Assembly: GCA_034190875.2 (NCBI GenBank)
Contig: CM067348.1
Span: 11,700,935 to 11,764,934, forward strand
DNA: 64,000 bases
Direction: 5' to 3'
Origin: Urechis unicinctus
Taxonomy: Eukaryota; Annelida; Polychaeta; Xenopneusta; Urechidae
Below are positions 26,364 through 37,814 of the stretch, one piece after another. The position numbers were made by a program, and so were the translations under genes. The notes beneath the pieces are model-generated. The model was not told the DNA's origin and ran no database searches. It saw nothing but the letters and a program-made list of their open reading frames with translations. Every line of letters starts with the position of its first letter. Position 1 is the stretch's first letter.

Positions 26364-29226
26364 ATGCAGCATATAGTTCAGCAAAGTTCCGGGAAAGAAG
26401 CAGATATTATTCCCGAGCCAAGCGATTGTATAGCACTTGAATCTAGGGCAGCTGACGGACAAGAATATACAACTGTGAAACCAAATTGTGACGTTCAAGG
26501 AAGAAGAGTGGTTGAACTGCAATTTTTAGCAGAGAAGCTCCAACAAGGATGTATCGTGTGCAAATCAACGCTAAATCTATGCGACATTGTGTCCGAAAAG
26601 CGCTACGGATTAGCATCGCTACTGTATATACGTTGTCCTGTTGTAAGCTGTAGGTTTGTGAATAGTGTACCTACTGGAAAGCGCCATCACGACCCCACTA
26701 AGAAAAAGACAATGCCTGTGTTCGACATCAACACGAAGGCTGCAGGCGGTATGTTGCTTCTCTATATAAACAGCTATATATTCATGCTTCTGTCTGTCTG
26801 TCTATATGAATGTGTATGTAAGATGTTTACAATATATGATTTGGCTACTTTATTCCTGTTATTAAACAATTGAATTGCTTTTATTTCTTCAGCTATGCTT
26901 CACACTGGTCTAGGTGAAACCCACATGAGTAATTTCTTGTCTGCCCTCGAGCTGCCTACACTGCACCACAAGGCATTGAAAGCCAGAGAGAGAGAAATAA
27001 CGAAGAGTATACATGATGTTGCTCTTGGTAGCTGTTCTGATGCATTGCAAGAAGAGAGCAGAAAGACAATGTATGTGTTCTTATCATCTTTCTTCATTTA
27101 CTTCATCCACATTTATTGTCAATGAACAGTCGTTGGTGCGTGATGTAAAATGTTGCTCATTGTTGTTTTGCAGGTTGCTCTCTCCAAGTGAAGATGCCCT
27201 CACTTTCCAGGACGCAATGAACCTCTTGGAAGAGGAGAATGATAGTGTTGATAACAATGTTTCTGTCCCCCTCACTCTAAAGTATGACATGGGATGGCAA
27301 AAGCGCTCATCGGGCAGAAAGTATGATAGTATGTCAGGTGTTGGTATAATGATTGGTGATTGTTCGGGCAAAATTGTTGACTATGGTGTACGCTCAAAGA
27401 GTTGTAGAGTTTGTACTGTAGCACGAAACAATGGCAAAGAGACAAACAAGCATAGCTGTCACCGAAATTATAGCGGGAGTTCGCGAGGGATGGAGGCTGA
27501 TGTAGCAGGGGAGATAGTTAGACGCATAGAAGGCTCAGGTGTGGCTAAGGTTGGAACACTTATCATGGATGAAGATAGCACTACAATAGCTAGAATTAGA
27601 GCAGAACTTGGTCGTTCTATTGAGAAATGGAGCGACATAAGTCATATCAGAAAGCATCTACAAGCCGCTTTGTACAAGCTTCAAACAACCCACAAGTGTT
27701 TGAGTAGTGCTGTGATTAGGTATCTCTTGGATAAATGTTTCACATATGCAGTATATCAAAACAAAGGTAATGTTGAGAAAGTACGACAGGCTCTGTCTGC
27801 CATAGTTCCACATGCTTTCGGAGATCACTCACTGTGCGGTAGCTGGTGTCGGTTCGAAAGTGAAAAGGATAATTACCAACATAGCTATCTCCCAAATGGC
27901 AAAGATCTGTGTGGAGAAAGGTTAAAATGCGGACTTTTGAAAATATTTCAGGATTTGGCAGACAATGCAGATAAAATAGCTCCCTGTGCAAGCACTAGCG
28001 CATGTGAGAGTGTAAACAACATGGTTGCATCAAAGGTACCAAAGGCAAGGCATCTGAGCAGTTCAGGAAGTCTAAATGCTAGAGTAGCTTGTGCTGTTAG
28101 TCAGAAGAATGAGGGCAACAGTTATCTAAGTACGGTGTACGAGTCAGCGGGTTTGTCTCCTGGTTCCCGGTTCTCGAAGCATGCAGCAAGACAAGATAGG
28201 AAAAGAGAGTATTGCAAAACGTATAAAAGTTCAATAGAATACAAGAAAAGAAAGCTCAATTTTGATAGGATAAAGACCACAGAACAACGGACAAACGAGT
28301 TACGAGAAGGTAAAACCTATCAGTCACAGGTAGAGGCTATGCCGATTAGTCAGGACGACGTAGAATTGATTCCTGCTACTGTTAGTGTGCCAGTTTACAC
28401 AGCAGTTGATAGCAACATATCAGATGGCTGTAAATTTGTATATTTTGACCTGGAAACAACTTCATGTAGCAGATTGTGTGATATCATCCAGGTAGCGGCA
28501 GTGTGCGGTGTGGAGACATTCAATAGATTTGTTATGCCCACAGTGCCGATTCAAGACAAAGTATCTGATCTGACACAAATTCGAATTGAGGGAGGGAAAA
28601 TGTACCACAAGGGTAGCGAGGTAGAAGGTGTACCAATAAATGATTGCATGTTGGAGTTTGTTAGATGGCTTCATAATGTTATTGAAGCAAAGGTTATCCT
28701 AGTTGCTCATAATTGTAAAGCTTTCGATGCAAGTAGATTGGTGCGGCATGTGGTAGCAAGTTCCATTATAGAGGAAGTTGCAGGTTTTGCAGATACTCTG
28801 CCATTGTTCAGGTTTTTGTACAAGGGACAGTTTAGGAATTTTAAGCAAACAACAGTTGTTAGAGGAATTTTGAAGAAGGAATATGATGCTCATAATGCAA
28901 TAGAGGACGCACAAGTTTTGCAGGAAGTTGTTGAAGCCAGTAGGAGTACCAAGAAAGATTTGTTTGCGCAAAGCTTTTCAGTCTCTGTCGTTATTCAGGA
29001 AATAGAGAGAAGCATAGCGAGGTCACAAAATGAAGGTTCTCTTGAAGTTTTGATCAGGAACAAATTATGTGGCGCTGCAATGGTAGGGAAGATAGCTGCA
29101 AGTGGGTTGCAACTTCGGCATCTACTATTAGCATACAGAAGAAAGGGTGAAGAAGGGTTGGTGTCGCTTTTTGGTGACAAAGATATAAATGGGCACATAA
29201 GAGTCACTAAAAGAAAAAAAGAGTAA
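26364..29226 (+). CDS. Mutator-like transposase fused to a DEDDh exonuclease domain, three exons
   Basis: Exons 26364-26748, 26893-27070 and 27174-29226 join in phase to 871 residues without internal stops. The N-terminus has paired cysteines (CIVC, CPVVSC) suggesting zinc binding, then FDINTKAAG and GLGETHMSNF. From about residue 225 the Mutator-like transposase domain reads YDMGWQKRSSGRKYDSMSG, MDEDST and STSACESVNN; candidate acidic triad D226, D320, E466. After a basic linker, residues about 608-790 form an exonuclease: FDLETT (D613, E615), HNCKAFD (D706) and HNAIEDAQ (H761, D766), all DEDDh residues present. Splice sites are GT-AG and the exon joins restore conserved family motifs. It lies directly before a 172-bp satellite array. 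The element boundaries, terminal inverted repeats and target duplication were not found by eye. It could be an active or recently active transposon gene or a domesticated copy. Confidence 0.85.
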
Positions 29227-29497
29227 TTTCATCTGTTGCCAGTTACCTGAGTCAACAACGTTAGTGTGTGTTTCTAGCTATGATTCATTGAATGTTAATG
29301 GTATGTCTTTTGGAAATTATACTGTTCGAAAATTGATAGTGCCGTTCTAAGTTACTAGACGTTATGTTGTTGACTATGTATATGACGATGATATGCTGTT
29401 TTGTACGTCAATTTTGAAGTAAAGGGTTATACAAATAAACATATATATTTTGTAATAATCAATAGCAGTCATTTTATGTCATTTTAAAAATGTAATA
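29227..29497. other. Spacer between transposase stop and satellite
   Basis: A/T-rich sequence with AATAAAC near 29434, a possible polyadenylation signal for the transposase gene. No other feature is recognised. Confidence 0.45.
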
Positions 29498-31388
29498 CAC
29501 CGCACTCAGGGAATACAACCGAAAACCCATTGTGGCTTCCCATAGACTACGTGGACCTATTATTTTTTTAATTTCTGCTCATAATACATATACCAATGCA
29601 CAATATTACCAAGTTTAGTTCAAATGTCACTAGTCAATTCTTTTTTATGGAGGTTCGAATATTGTAATTCACCGCACTCAGGGAATACAACCGAAAACCC
29701 ATTGTGGCTTCCCATAGACTACGTGGACCTATTATTTTTTTAATTTCTGCTCATAGTACATATACCAATGCACAATATTACCAAGTTTAGTTCAAATGTC
29801 ACTGGTCAATTTTTTTTATGGAGGTTCGAATATTGTAATACACCGCACTCAGGGAATACAACCGAAAACCCATTGTGGCTTCCCATAGACTACGTGGACC
29901 TATTATTTTTTTTAATTTCTGCTCATAGTACATATACAACTGCACAATATTACCAAGTTTAGTTCAAATGTCACTGTCAATTTTTTTTTTATGGAGGTTC
30001 GAATATTGTAATACACCGCACTCAGGGAATACAACCGAAAACCCATTGTGGCTTCCCATAGACTACGTGAACCTATTATTTTTTTAATTTCTGCTCATAG
30101 TACATATACCAATGCACAATATTACCAAGTTTAGTTCAAATGTCACTGGTCAATTTTTTTTTATGGAGGTTCGAATATTGTAATACACCGCACTCAGGGA
30201 ATACAACCGAAAACCCATTGTGGCTTCCCATAGACTACGTGAACCTATTATTTTTTTAATTTCTGCTCATAGTACATATACCACTGCACAATATTACCAA
30301 GTTTAGTTCAAATGTCACTGGTCAATTTTTTTTTATGGAGGTTCGAATATTGTAATACACCGCACTCAGGGAATACAACCGAAAACCCATTGTGGCTTCC
30401 CATAGACTACGTGGACCTATTATTTTTTTAAATTTCTGCTCATAGTACATATACCAATGCACAATATTACCAAGTTTAGTTCAAATGTCACTGGTCAATT
30501 TTTTTTATGGAGGTTCGAATATTGTAATACACCGCACTCAGGGAATACAACCGAAAACCCATTGTGGCTTCCCATAGACTACGTGGACCTATTATTTTTT
30601 TAATTTCTGCTCATAGTACATATACCAATGCACAATATTACCAAGTTTAGTTCAAATGTCACTGGTCAATTTTTTTTATGGAGGTTCGAATATTGTAATA
30701 CACCGCACTCAGGGAATACAACCGAAAACCCATTGTGGCTTCCCATAGACTACGTGAACCTATTATTTTTTTTAATTTCTGCTCATAGTACATATACCAC
30801 TGCACAATATTACCAAGTTTAGTTCAAATGTCACTGGTCAATTTTTTTTTATGGAGGTTCGAATATTGTAATACACCGCACTCAGGGAATACAACAGAAA
30901 ACCCATTGTGGCTTTCCATAGACTACGTGAACCTATTATTTTTTTAATTTCTGCTCATAGTACATATACCAATGCACAATATTACCAAGTTTAGTTCAAA
31001 TGTCACTGGTCAATTTTTTTTATGGAGGTTCGAATATTGTAATACACCGCACTCAGGGAATACAACCGAAAACCCATTGTGGCTTCCCATAGACTACGTG
31101 AACCTATTATTTTTTTAATTTCTGCTCATAGTACATATACCACTGCACAATATTACCAAGTTTAGTTCAAATGTCACTGGTCAATTCTTTTTTATGGAGG
31201 TTCGAATATTGTAATACACCGCACTCAGGGAATACAACAGAAAACCCATTGTGGCTTCCCATAGACTACGTGAACCTATTATTTTTTTAATTTCTGCTCA
31301 TAGTACATATACCACTGCACAATATTACCAAGTTTAGTTCAAATGTCACTGGTCAAATTTTTTTTTATGGAGGATGTACACCATTCTA
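29498..31388. repeat. Satellite array, 172 bp x 11
   Basis: Unit starts (CACCGCACTCAGGG) fall at 29498, 29670, 29841, 30014, 30186, 30358, 30530, 30701, 30874, 31045 and 31217, a 171-173 bp period. Units are almost identical, length changes come from the poly-T runs, and variant pairs (GTGGACC or GTGAACC; CCAATGC or CCACTGC) are shared among units. It follows the transposase gene by 270 bp, so it may belong to the same mobile element. Confidence 0.96.
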
Positions 31389-32100
31389 GAGAAAAAATAA
31401 CAATAAATTCATAAACAGCTAGCCGTAGCCGTGGGGTGCGGCGAGAAATCATTTTTTTCTTGATTTTTTGTAAAGCAGATATTGTGCTGTCTGTATGTTA
31501 AATATAATGCAATTCGATGTATGAACTTTTCTTTAGAACCAAAATATTATCAAATTATCATAATTCCCATTGGCTTAACATGTGGATCTTAAATTCGCCA
31601 TACTCAGAAATTTACACCAGTGACCTATACTTTTTATTTTACATTTCGTTAGCTTTATATATGAGCTTACTCTCTGCAAAAAATCGTGAAAATCTAGGCA
31701 CGAATTTAGAACTGTCGCAATTGTCTTTAAGGAAATCCACTTGCCCGAACGACTGCGAGTACCTACTTTGTAGCCAGCCCATGTTGTGGTCTGGTGAGAC
31801 ACTCACTCACGAACACTTATGGGATGACAGAGAGCCTTCTGGTTGCCCAGTAAAATGAAGAACACATATTGAAAACAAAACAAGAGACGGTATTCCTCGT
31901 ACCATTTGATGCTAAATGGGGATAGACTACGGTCACGATGAAATCAATGATTGGGATCTGGGGGATGTCGAATACTAGAGAACACAGCCAGTAGCAAAAC
32001 CACGAGCAGGTTCTGTAGATAATATAAGACTGTTCTATGTGTCTGATTGCTTAGCGGTAGACCCAGAGAGACCATAAAATGAGAGGGCTTCTTACATAAC
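31389..32100. other. Unassigned A/T-rich sequence after the satellite
   Basis: No exon or repeat is recognised. Open frames on both strands (about 31517-31858) lack family signatures. The right end of the transposon, if the satellite is part of it, should lie here; no terminal repeat was matched by eye. Confidence 0.4.
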
Positions 32101-32225
32101 GTGCATGTCACAGACAATGGAAACATGCACGTCACAGAGAATGGAAACATGCACGTCACAGAGAATGGAAACATGCACGTCTCAGAGAACGGAAACATGC
32201 ACGTCACAGAGAATGGAAACACAGA
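32101..32225. repeat. Minisatellite, 24 bp x 5
   Basis: Units of AACATGCACGTCACAGAGAA plus tgga. Being a multiple of three it gives a spurious ORF. Confidence 0.85.
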
Positions 32226-32264
32226 AGACAATCAAGCCGCCGCCCATACAGCTTTTCTTCTTCC

Positions 32265-32395
32265 CTTTGTTAACAGGTTAAGGGGATCTCCCGTACTTTC
32301 TGGTGTCCAAAACACTACGGTGTTGTTGAAGTGCTTATCATTATGTAAGGCGAGCCTCATCTGCTCTAGGAACGCACTGCCACACAGCACACCAA
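32265..32395. other. Short non-repetitive island between two minisatellites
   Basis: On the minus strand an open stretch reads AFLEQMRLALHNDKHFNNT followed by VVFWTPESTGDP. It looks protein-like in composition but I do not recognise it. It may be an exon or transposon fragment. Confidence 0.2.
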
Positions 32396-34245
32396 GCTCC
32401 ATCATAAAACCTATAAGCTCCAACTCCTCCATGCAACCTATAGACCCCAGCCCCCACATAGAGCCTTTAAGCCCCAGCTCCCACATAGAGCCTATAAAAA
32501 CCCTAATAAACCCTAGCTCCCACATAGAGCCTATAAACCCCAGCCCCCAAATAGAGCCTTTAAACCCCAGCTCCCACATAGAGCCTATAGACCCCAGCTC
32601 CCACATAGAGCCTATAAACCCCAGCCCCCACATAGAGCCTATAAACCTCAGCCCCCACATAGAGTCTATAGACCCCAGCTCCCACATAGAGCCTATAAAC
32701 CCCAGTCCCCACATAGAGCCTATAGACCCCAGCCCCCACATAGAGCCTATAAACCCCAGCCCCACATAAAGCCTATAAACCGCAGCCCCCACATAGAGCC
32801 TATAAACCCCAGCTCCCACATAGAGCCTATAAACCGCAGCCCCCACATAGAGCCTATAAACCCCAGCCCCCACATAGAGCCTATACACCGCAGCCCCACA
32901 TAAAGCCTATAAACCCCAGCCCCCACATAGAGCCTATACACCGCAGCCCCCACATAGAGCCTATAAACCCCAGCCCCCACATAGAGCCTATACACCGCAG
33001 CCCCACATAAAGCCTATAAACCCCAGCCCCCACATAGAGCCTTTAAACCCCAGCTCCCACATAGAGCCTATAAACCGCAGCCCCCACATAGAGCCTATAA
33101 ACCCCAGCCCCCACATAGAGCCTATACACTGCAGCCCCCACATAGAGCCTATAAACCCCAGCCCCCACATAGAGCCTATAAACCGCAGCCCCCACATACA
33201 ACCCACAAACACCAGCTCCCACATGAATCCTGTAAACTCCGGCTCCTTTGCAAACCTACTAACCCCACCCCCTGAAAAACCTACAAACCCCAGCACCTGC
33301 ATAAAACCTATAAACACCAGCTCCCACATAAAACCTATAAACACCAGCTCCCAAATACAATCTATAAATCCCAGCTCCCACATAAAACATATAAACACCA
33401 GCTCCTACATAAAACCTATAAACCCCAGCTCCCACATAAAACCTATAAACCCCAGCTCCCACATCAAACCTATAAACCCCAGCTACCACATAAAACCCTA
33501 TAATCCACAGCTCCCACATAAAACCTATAAACCCCAGCTAAACCCCAGCTCCCACATAAAACCTATAAACCCCAGCTCCCACACATAAAACCTATAAAAC
33601 CTATAAATCCCAGCTCCCACATAAAACCTATAAACCCCAGCTCCCACATAAAACCTATAAATCCCAGCTCCCACATAAAACCTATAAACCCCAGCTCCCA
33701 CATAAAACCTATAAACCCCAGCTCCCACATAAAACCTATAAACCCAGCTCCCACATAAAACCTATAAACCAGCCCCACTCCTATAAACCCCAGCTCCCAC
33801 ATAAAAACCCCAGCTCCCACATAAAACCTATAAACCCCAGCTCCCACATAAAACCTATAAACCCCAGCTCCCACATAAAACCTATAAACCCCAGCTCCCA
33901 CATAAAACCTATAAACCCCAGCTCCACATAAAACCTATAAACCCCAGCTCCAACATAAACATAAAACCTATAAACCCCAGCTCCCCCAGCTCCCACATAA
34001 AACCTATAAACCCCAGCTAAACCCCAGCTCCACATAAAACCTATAAACCCCAGCTCCCACATAAAACCTATAAATCCCAGCTCCCACATAAAACCTATAA
34101 ACCCCAGCTCCCACATAAAACCTATAAAAGCTCCCCATAAAACCTATAAATCCCAGCTACCACATAAAACCTATAAACCCCAGCTCACACATAAAACCTA
34201 TAAACCCCAGCTCCCACATAAAACCTATAAATCCCAGCTCCCACG
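32395..34245. repeat. Large minisatellite, 27 bp x about 68
   Basis: Units of CCACATAAAACCTATAAACC plus ccagctc; the left part has CCCACATAGAGCC variants, the right part CCCACATAAAACC, so the array has at least two sub-blocks. The unit is 27 bp with no minus-strand stop, hence long repetitive ORFs that are not evidence of a protein. Confidence 0.95.
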
Positions 34246-34259
34246 GCATTATGATATGT

Positions 34260-35060
34260 GTGTCACCACATAAAACCAATAAACCCCATTATCTGCCCAG
34301 TTTGAAAATGCACCGTTCACACAGATTCGTTGTTGCCTTCCTTCTAAAATAGAGCTTAGCAAGTGTAGCAAATGGTCTGTCACGCCATAGCTCTTCACTA
34401 TAGGTAAGAATCTCTGATGGGGTACGGAATCGAAGGCTTTCTGAAAGTCACAGTAAACTATATCTATATTGTCTCCATTACCAAGCATGTCAGTCCATTT
34501 TTCCATGCACACCAGAAGTTGTATCACGATTGACCTGCCAGTTAGGCATCCATGTTGGTGGGGGATGGAGAAAAAAAAATTCTTGCATGTTTGTCATTAT
34601 TTTTTCTCGTACCAGTGATTCCAAAATTTTGCAAACAATCGAAGTGAGGGCTACTGGGCGGTAGTTTGCTGGCTCATGCTTACTCCCCTTCCTGTATATT
34701 GGACTGGGCGATAGTTTGCTGGCTCATGCTTACTCCCCTTCCTGTATATTTAGACTGGGCGGTAGTTTGCTGGCTCATGCTTACTCCCCTTCCTGTTTGC
34801 TGGTTTCATGCTCATGCTACCCCTTCCTGTTTATTGCACTGATTTGTGAGAGCTTCCAGTCAAAAGGGGGCTCTTCTGACTTATTGAATATAAGAGCCAG
34901 TAGTGCTGCTAGGGCTTCTCCTGCCTCCTTCAATACTTTGGGATGGATCTTATCTGGCCCACATGACTTGTTGGCATTCAGTGCTTTCAGCTTCATCGCA
35001 ACATTTGCAGTCTCAGCTAACGTTTGTGTCATGATTCAATATAATGTCTTAGACATTCTT
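34260..35060 (-). mobile_element. Non-LTR (CR1-like) LINE reverse-transcriptase fragment
   Basis: Minus-strand pieces give LNANKSCGPDKIHPKVLKEA and ALIFNKSEEP (finger region), then KHEPANYRPVALTSIVCKIL, and IVYCDFQKAFDSVPH with GRQQRICVNG. These are blocks of an RVT_1 domain of the CR1/L2-like type, in order but in different frames. A local four-fold duplication (34655-34815, about 46 bp) interrupts it. The catalytic YADD block is missing: the copy ends in the 27-bp minisatellite at 34250. It is a dead fragment. Confidence 0.85.
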
Positions 35061-36990
35061 AATGTGGCTTCTGTTGGTCGTGAGATGGGGAAGGTGGTTT
35101 GGTAGATGGTTTTTGAGTATTTCTATGACGCATTCCGCTCTGGTGTCAGGCTGTCAATGTGAATTATTGCGTTGTCAAGTCTCTCGATAAAGTGCTTTAA
35201 TGGACGCTTGCTCCGTCATGCTGACCAAAGCAACATCCTCACAATGAAAGCCGTAGGGAGTTGTGAACTTTTGAGACCTTAATATAATATTATCACATGA
35301 AGTGTTAATTTGATGTTGTCACAGACCTAAACTCTGCCATGTATTGGTGTATCGAATATTGGTATTTCCGAGTCATTTATTGCATCCGTAATACCATAGC
35401 AACATTCTCTCAGTTGTAATACCATAGCAACATTCCCTCAGTTGTAATACCATAGCAACAGTCCCTCAGTTGTAATGAAGGGTGAGAATGTCACAGCAAG
35501 CATTTACAGCCTGTCATCAGAATGCTTATTACTGCACTAAGGGGGTTCGCTCAGACCAGCTATACGATGAGCATTCCCATGAGTAGTATATATAATGGCG
35601 GACCTGGCGCGACCCCGTATAGCATCCCGCAGCACACTTAGCACCCCTGCGGCTGAAAAAGTTGCCTACAACCCCGCTGCACCCCCATGGCTGCTGCTGG
35701 GGCTGCGGCAGGTGCACCAGTACCCTCCGCTGGTGAGTGGTTACTAAAATAACAAAGGTGGATGGGTGATGTTTGGAACAAAGGTCCCTTGCCATACACT
35801 ATGCGTAGAAGAGTTCTGCCCATGCACACTCAAGCTATAAAAAAGGGAGTTATAAATCGTCTATGTAGAGTACGCCAGAAAACAACAAAAAACAAACACG
35901 AGGTATGTATGTGTGGGGGTTCGATCGGATAGATCACAAACTTTTATACCACACAAACAAATAATTGATAAAACCTGGTTGTATCGATATTGAAGAGCAC
36001 CTGTTGTTTGGTATGTTAATGTTTCAATTAGAGATTTGACCTATGTTTGTATTATCACTCCATAAAGGTTCAATTACAAGCTGAAAATATATTAGTATTA
36101 CGATCCCCATACAAGTTTAATGAGAGGTGGGAAACGTTTTAGTATAATCACCCCTATAAAGGAATAGACTTGAACACAAGACTTCTCCAGGGTGCTAGAC
36201 TGTGTAGCAACCGTGCAGCACTGTGCATGGATACAGTGCACAAGGAGATCCAGCTTCTACGTTCTACCTGGTTCACGCACCATTGTAGAAAGCATGTTGC
36301 AGGCAACCATGACTACACTTGGGTATACTCGTATGATAGATACATGAGTCGCACCAAGGCCGAAGCGGGCGAGGTACAGGCTTCCGCAGGAGGACATCTG
36401 ACCGATGATATGGACTGCCCTTACCAACACCTGCGGAAAACGGGCCAACACCCAGACGTGCAGGCTAGGGGATGTATCCGTCTAGAGCCACGAGCCTACG
36501 CATGCACGATCGAGACGACCATGCCCCAAAATAAACCAGAAATTTGCATGTGGTTTTGAAATAGACGTTCTGTCAAGCAGCGCGCTGCACGCAGTTAGCG
36601 TGTTCATTTATATTATGTCAGACCCTCTGAGTATAGCTTTAAGCTCTTTGGTGCCATCATGTAATCAACCCCTCATATGTAACGGTGTTGTCATATCTTC
36701 TCACGCTTCTCAGAGCGGGGTTGACAGGGAACGAGGACTGAGTCAGTGGTGGTCAGCAGGGATAATATTAAGTCCGGTTACTTAGTGAGGTTATGGCATG
36801 GCCAGTCGAATATTTGCATGGTATCCCAAGGGCCCATAATTGCTCCTTCGGGGGACAGGTGGCCGGATTTTGCAAACCGTAAAGGAGTTCACAGTATCAA
36901 CGTTCAAGTATGAATGCCCAGTTTCCACTTCTGCTATAATTGAGTAACTGAGTCCCTGCTGTAGAATGTATGTGCTTGTGTTTTTCTTTT
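35061..36990. other. Unassigned sequence with minor repeats
   Basis: It contains a three-copy 31-bp repeat at 35387-35475 (GTAATACCATAGCAACATTC) and otherwise no recognised exon. A plus open frame at 36170-36559 has no family signature. A possible left end of the Harbinger-like element is expected near 36.9 kb. Confidence 0.4.
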
Positions 36991-36993
36991 ATA

Positions 36994-37480
36994 GGCCATA
37001 TGCGACCATGAGTACTATATTAGTAATGCTGTGATCCGCTGGCCTGGCTCAGTGCATGATTCACGAATTTTCGGAGAGTCAGCAATCGGCAGACAATTTG
37101 AGAACGGTATTCAATTTTATTGTAATCGGAAATATGACAATTTAAAAAACCCCAATCAACATGAACCGAGTCATAGAGACTGTTATTCAGCATCTGCAAC
37201 AGACAACACAATTTCTTCAAACAAAATAAACAGAAATGTTATGTGTCTTCTATTGCTCTTTATTTCAGAGGCACCCAACGGTTTCCATTGGGCGACTCAG
37301 GTTACCCATGTAAGACGTACTTATTGACTCCGTATCGAGAGTCAGGATTGAGCAAACATGTGGACTAGTTAAGAATCGATTCCAATGCCTGAGAGTCAAC
37401 CCAGAACGCGCTGTGACTATTATTTCGGCATGTTTCCTTCTCCATGATATTGCTTGTTTGCGCATGATATTCGGTTTGCT
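36994..37480 (+). pseudogene. Harbinger (PIF) transposase fragment, HARBI1-like
   Basis: Exon 36994-37106 reads AICDHEYYISNAVIRWPGS then VHDSRIFGESAIGRQFENG; exon from 37269 reads PLGDSGYPCKTYLLTPYRE, then in another frame RIEQTCGLVKNRFQCLR and TIISACFLLHDIA. These are the DDE_Tnp_4 blocks: first Asp in ICD, second in LGDSGYP, Glu in IEQ. The segment normally between LLTPYR and the final Glu is deleted and a frame is lost near 37345, so the enzyme is dead. The opposing Myb-like ORF lies just downstream, as in two-ORF Harbinger elements. Confidence 0.85.
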
Positions 37481-37814
37481 AATGTGACTGAAGAAGAAGA
37501 CGATATCGAGGTGGGGCTCTTGAACAACCACGAAGAAGGTTCTGCTTTACGAGCAAATATTGCTAGTGAGTATTTAGCTAATTGCACCTTATTTCATAAT
37601 ATATGACCCATACTTGTAAACTGTGAATACCTTGTTATGGTAATAAATGTGATTGTCTACAAGAAAGAAACAAAATATATACAAACCCATTTCTTTTCTC
37701 AATTATTTAGCCTTGAGGTTGTAAAACTCTTCCCGAGCCTTGGTTGTCTTGGTTGCCTAGTAAAGGTAGGCAAGCCATGCTTTTGAGACTTTAACTGGAC
37801 CTAGAAAACAAAGT

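Noticed and set aside
29498-31388. CRISPR-like array
   Set aside because: Units are contiguous 172-bp repeats without unique spacers, and the context is animal.
32101-34116. Long repetitive ORFs suggesting a silk- or collagen-like protein
   Set aside because: They are 24- and 27-bp minisatellites; many overlapping frames are open and units vary at random codon positions.
36170-36559. 129-residue plus ORF next to the Harbinger fragment
   Set aside because: No family signature, no continuity with the transposase exons, and unconvincing splice context.
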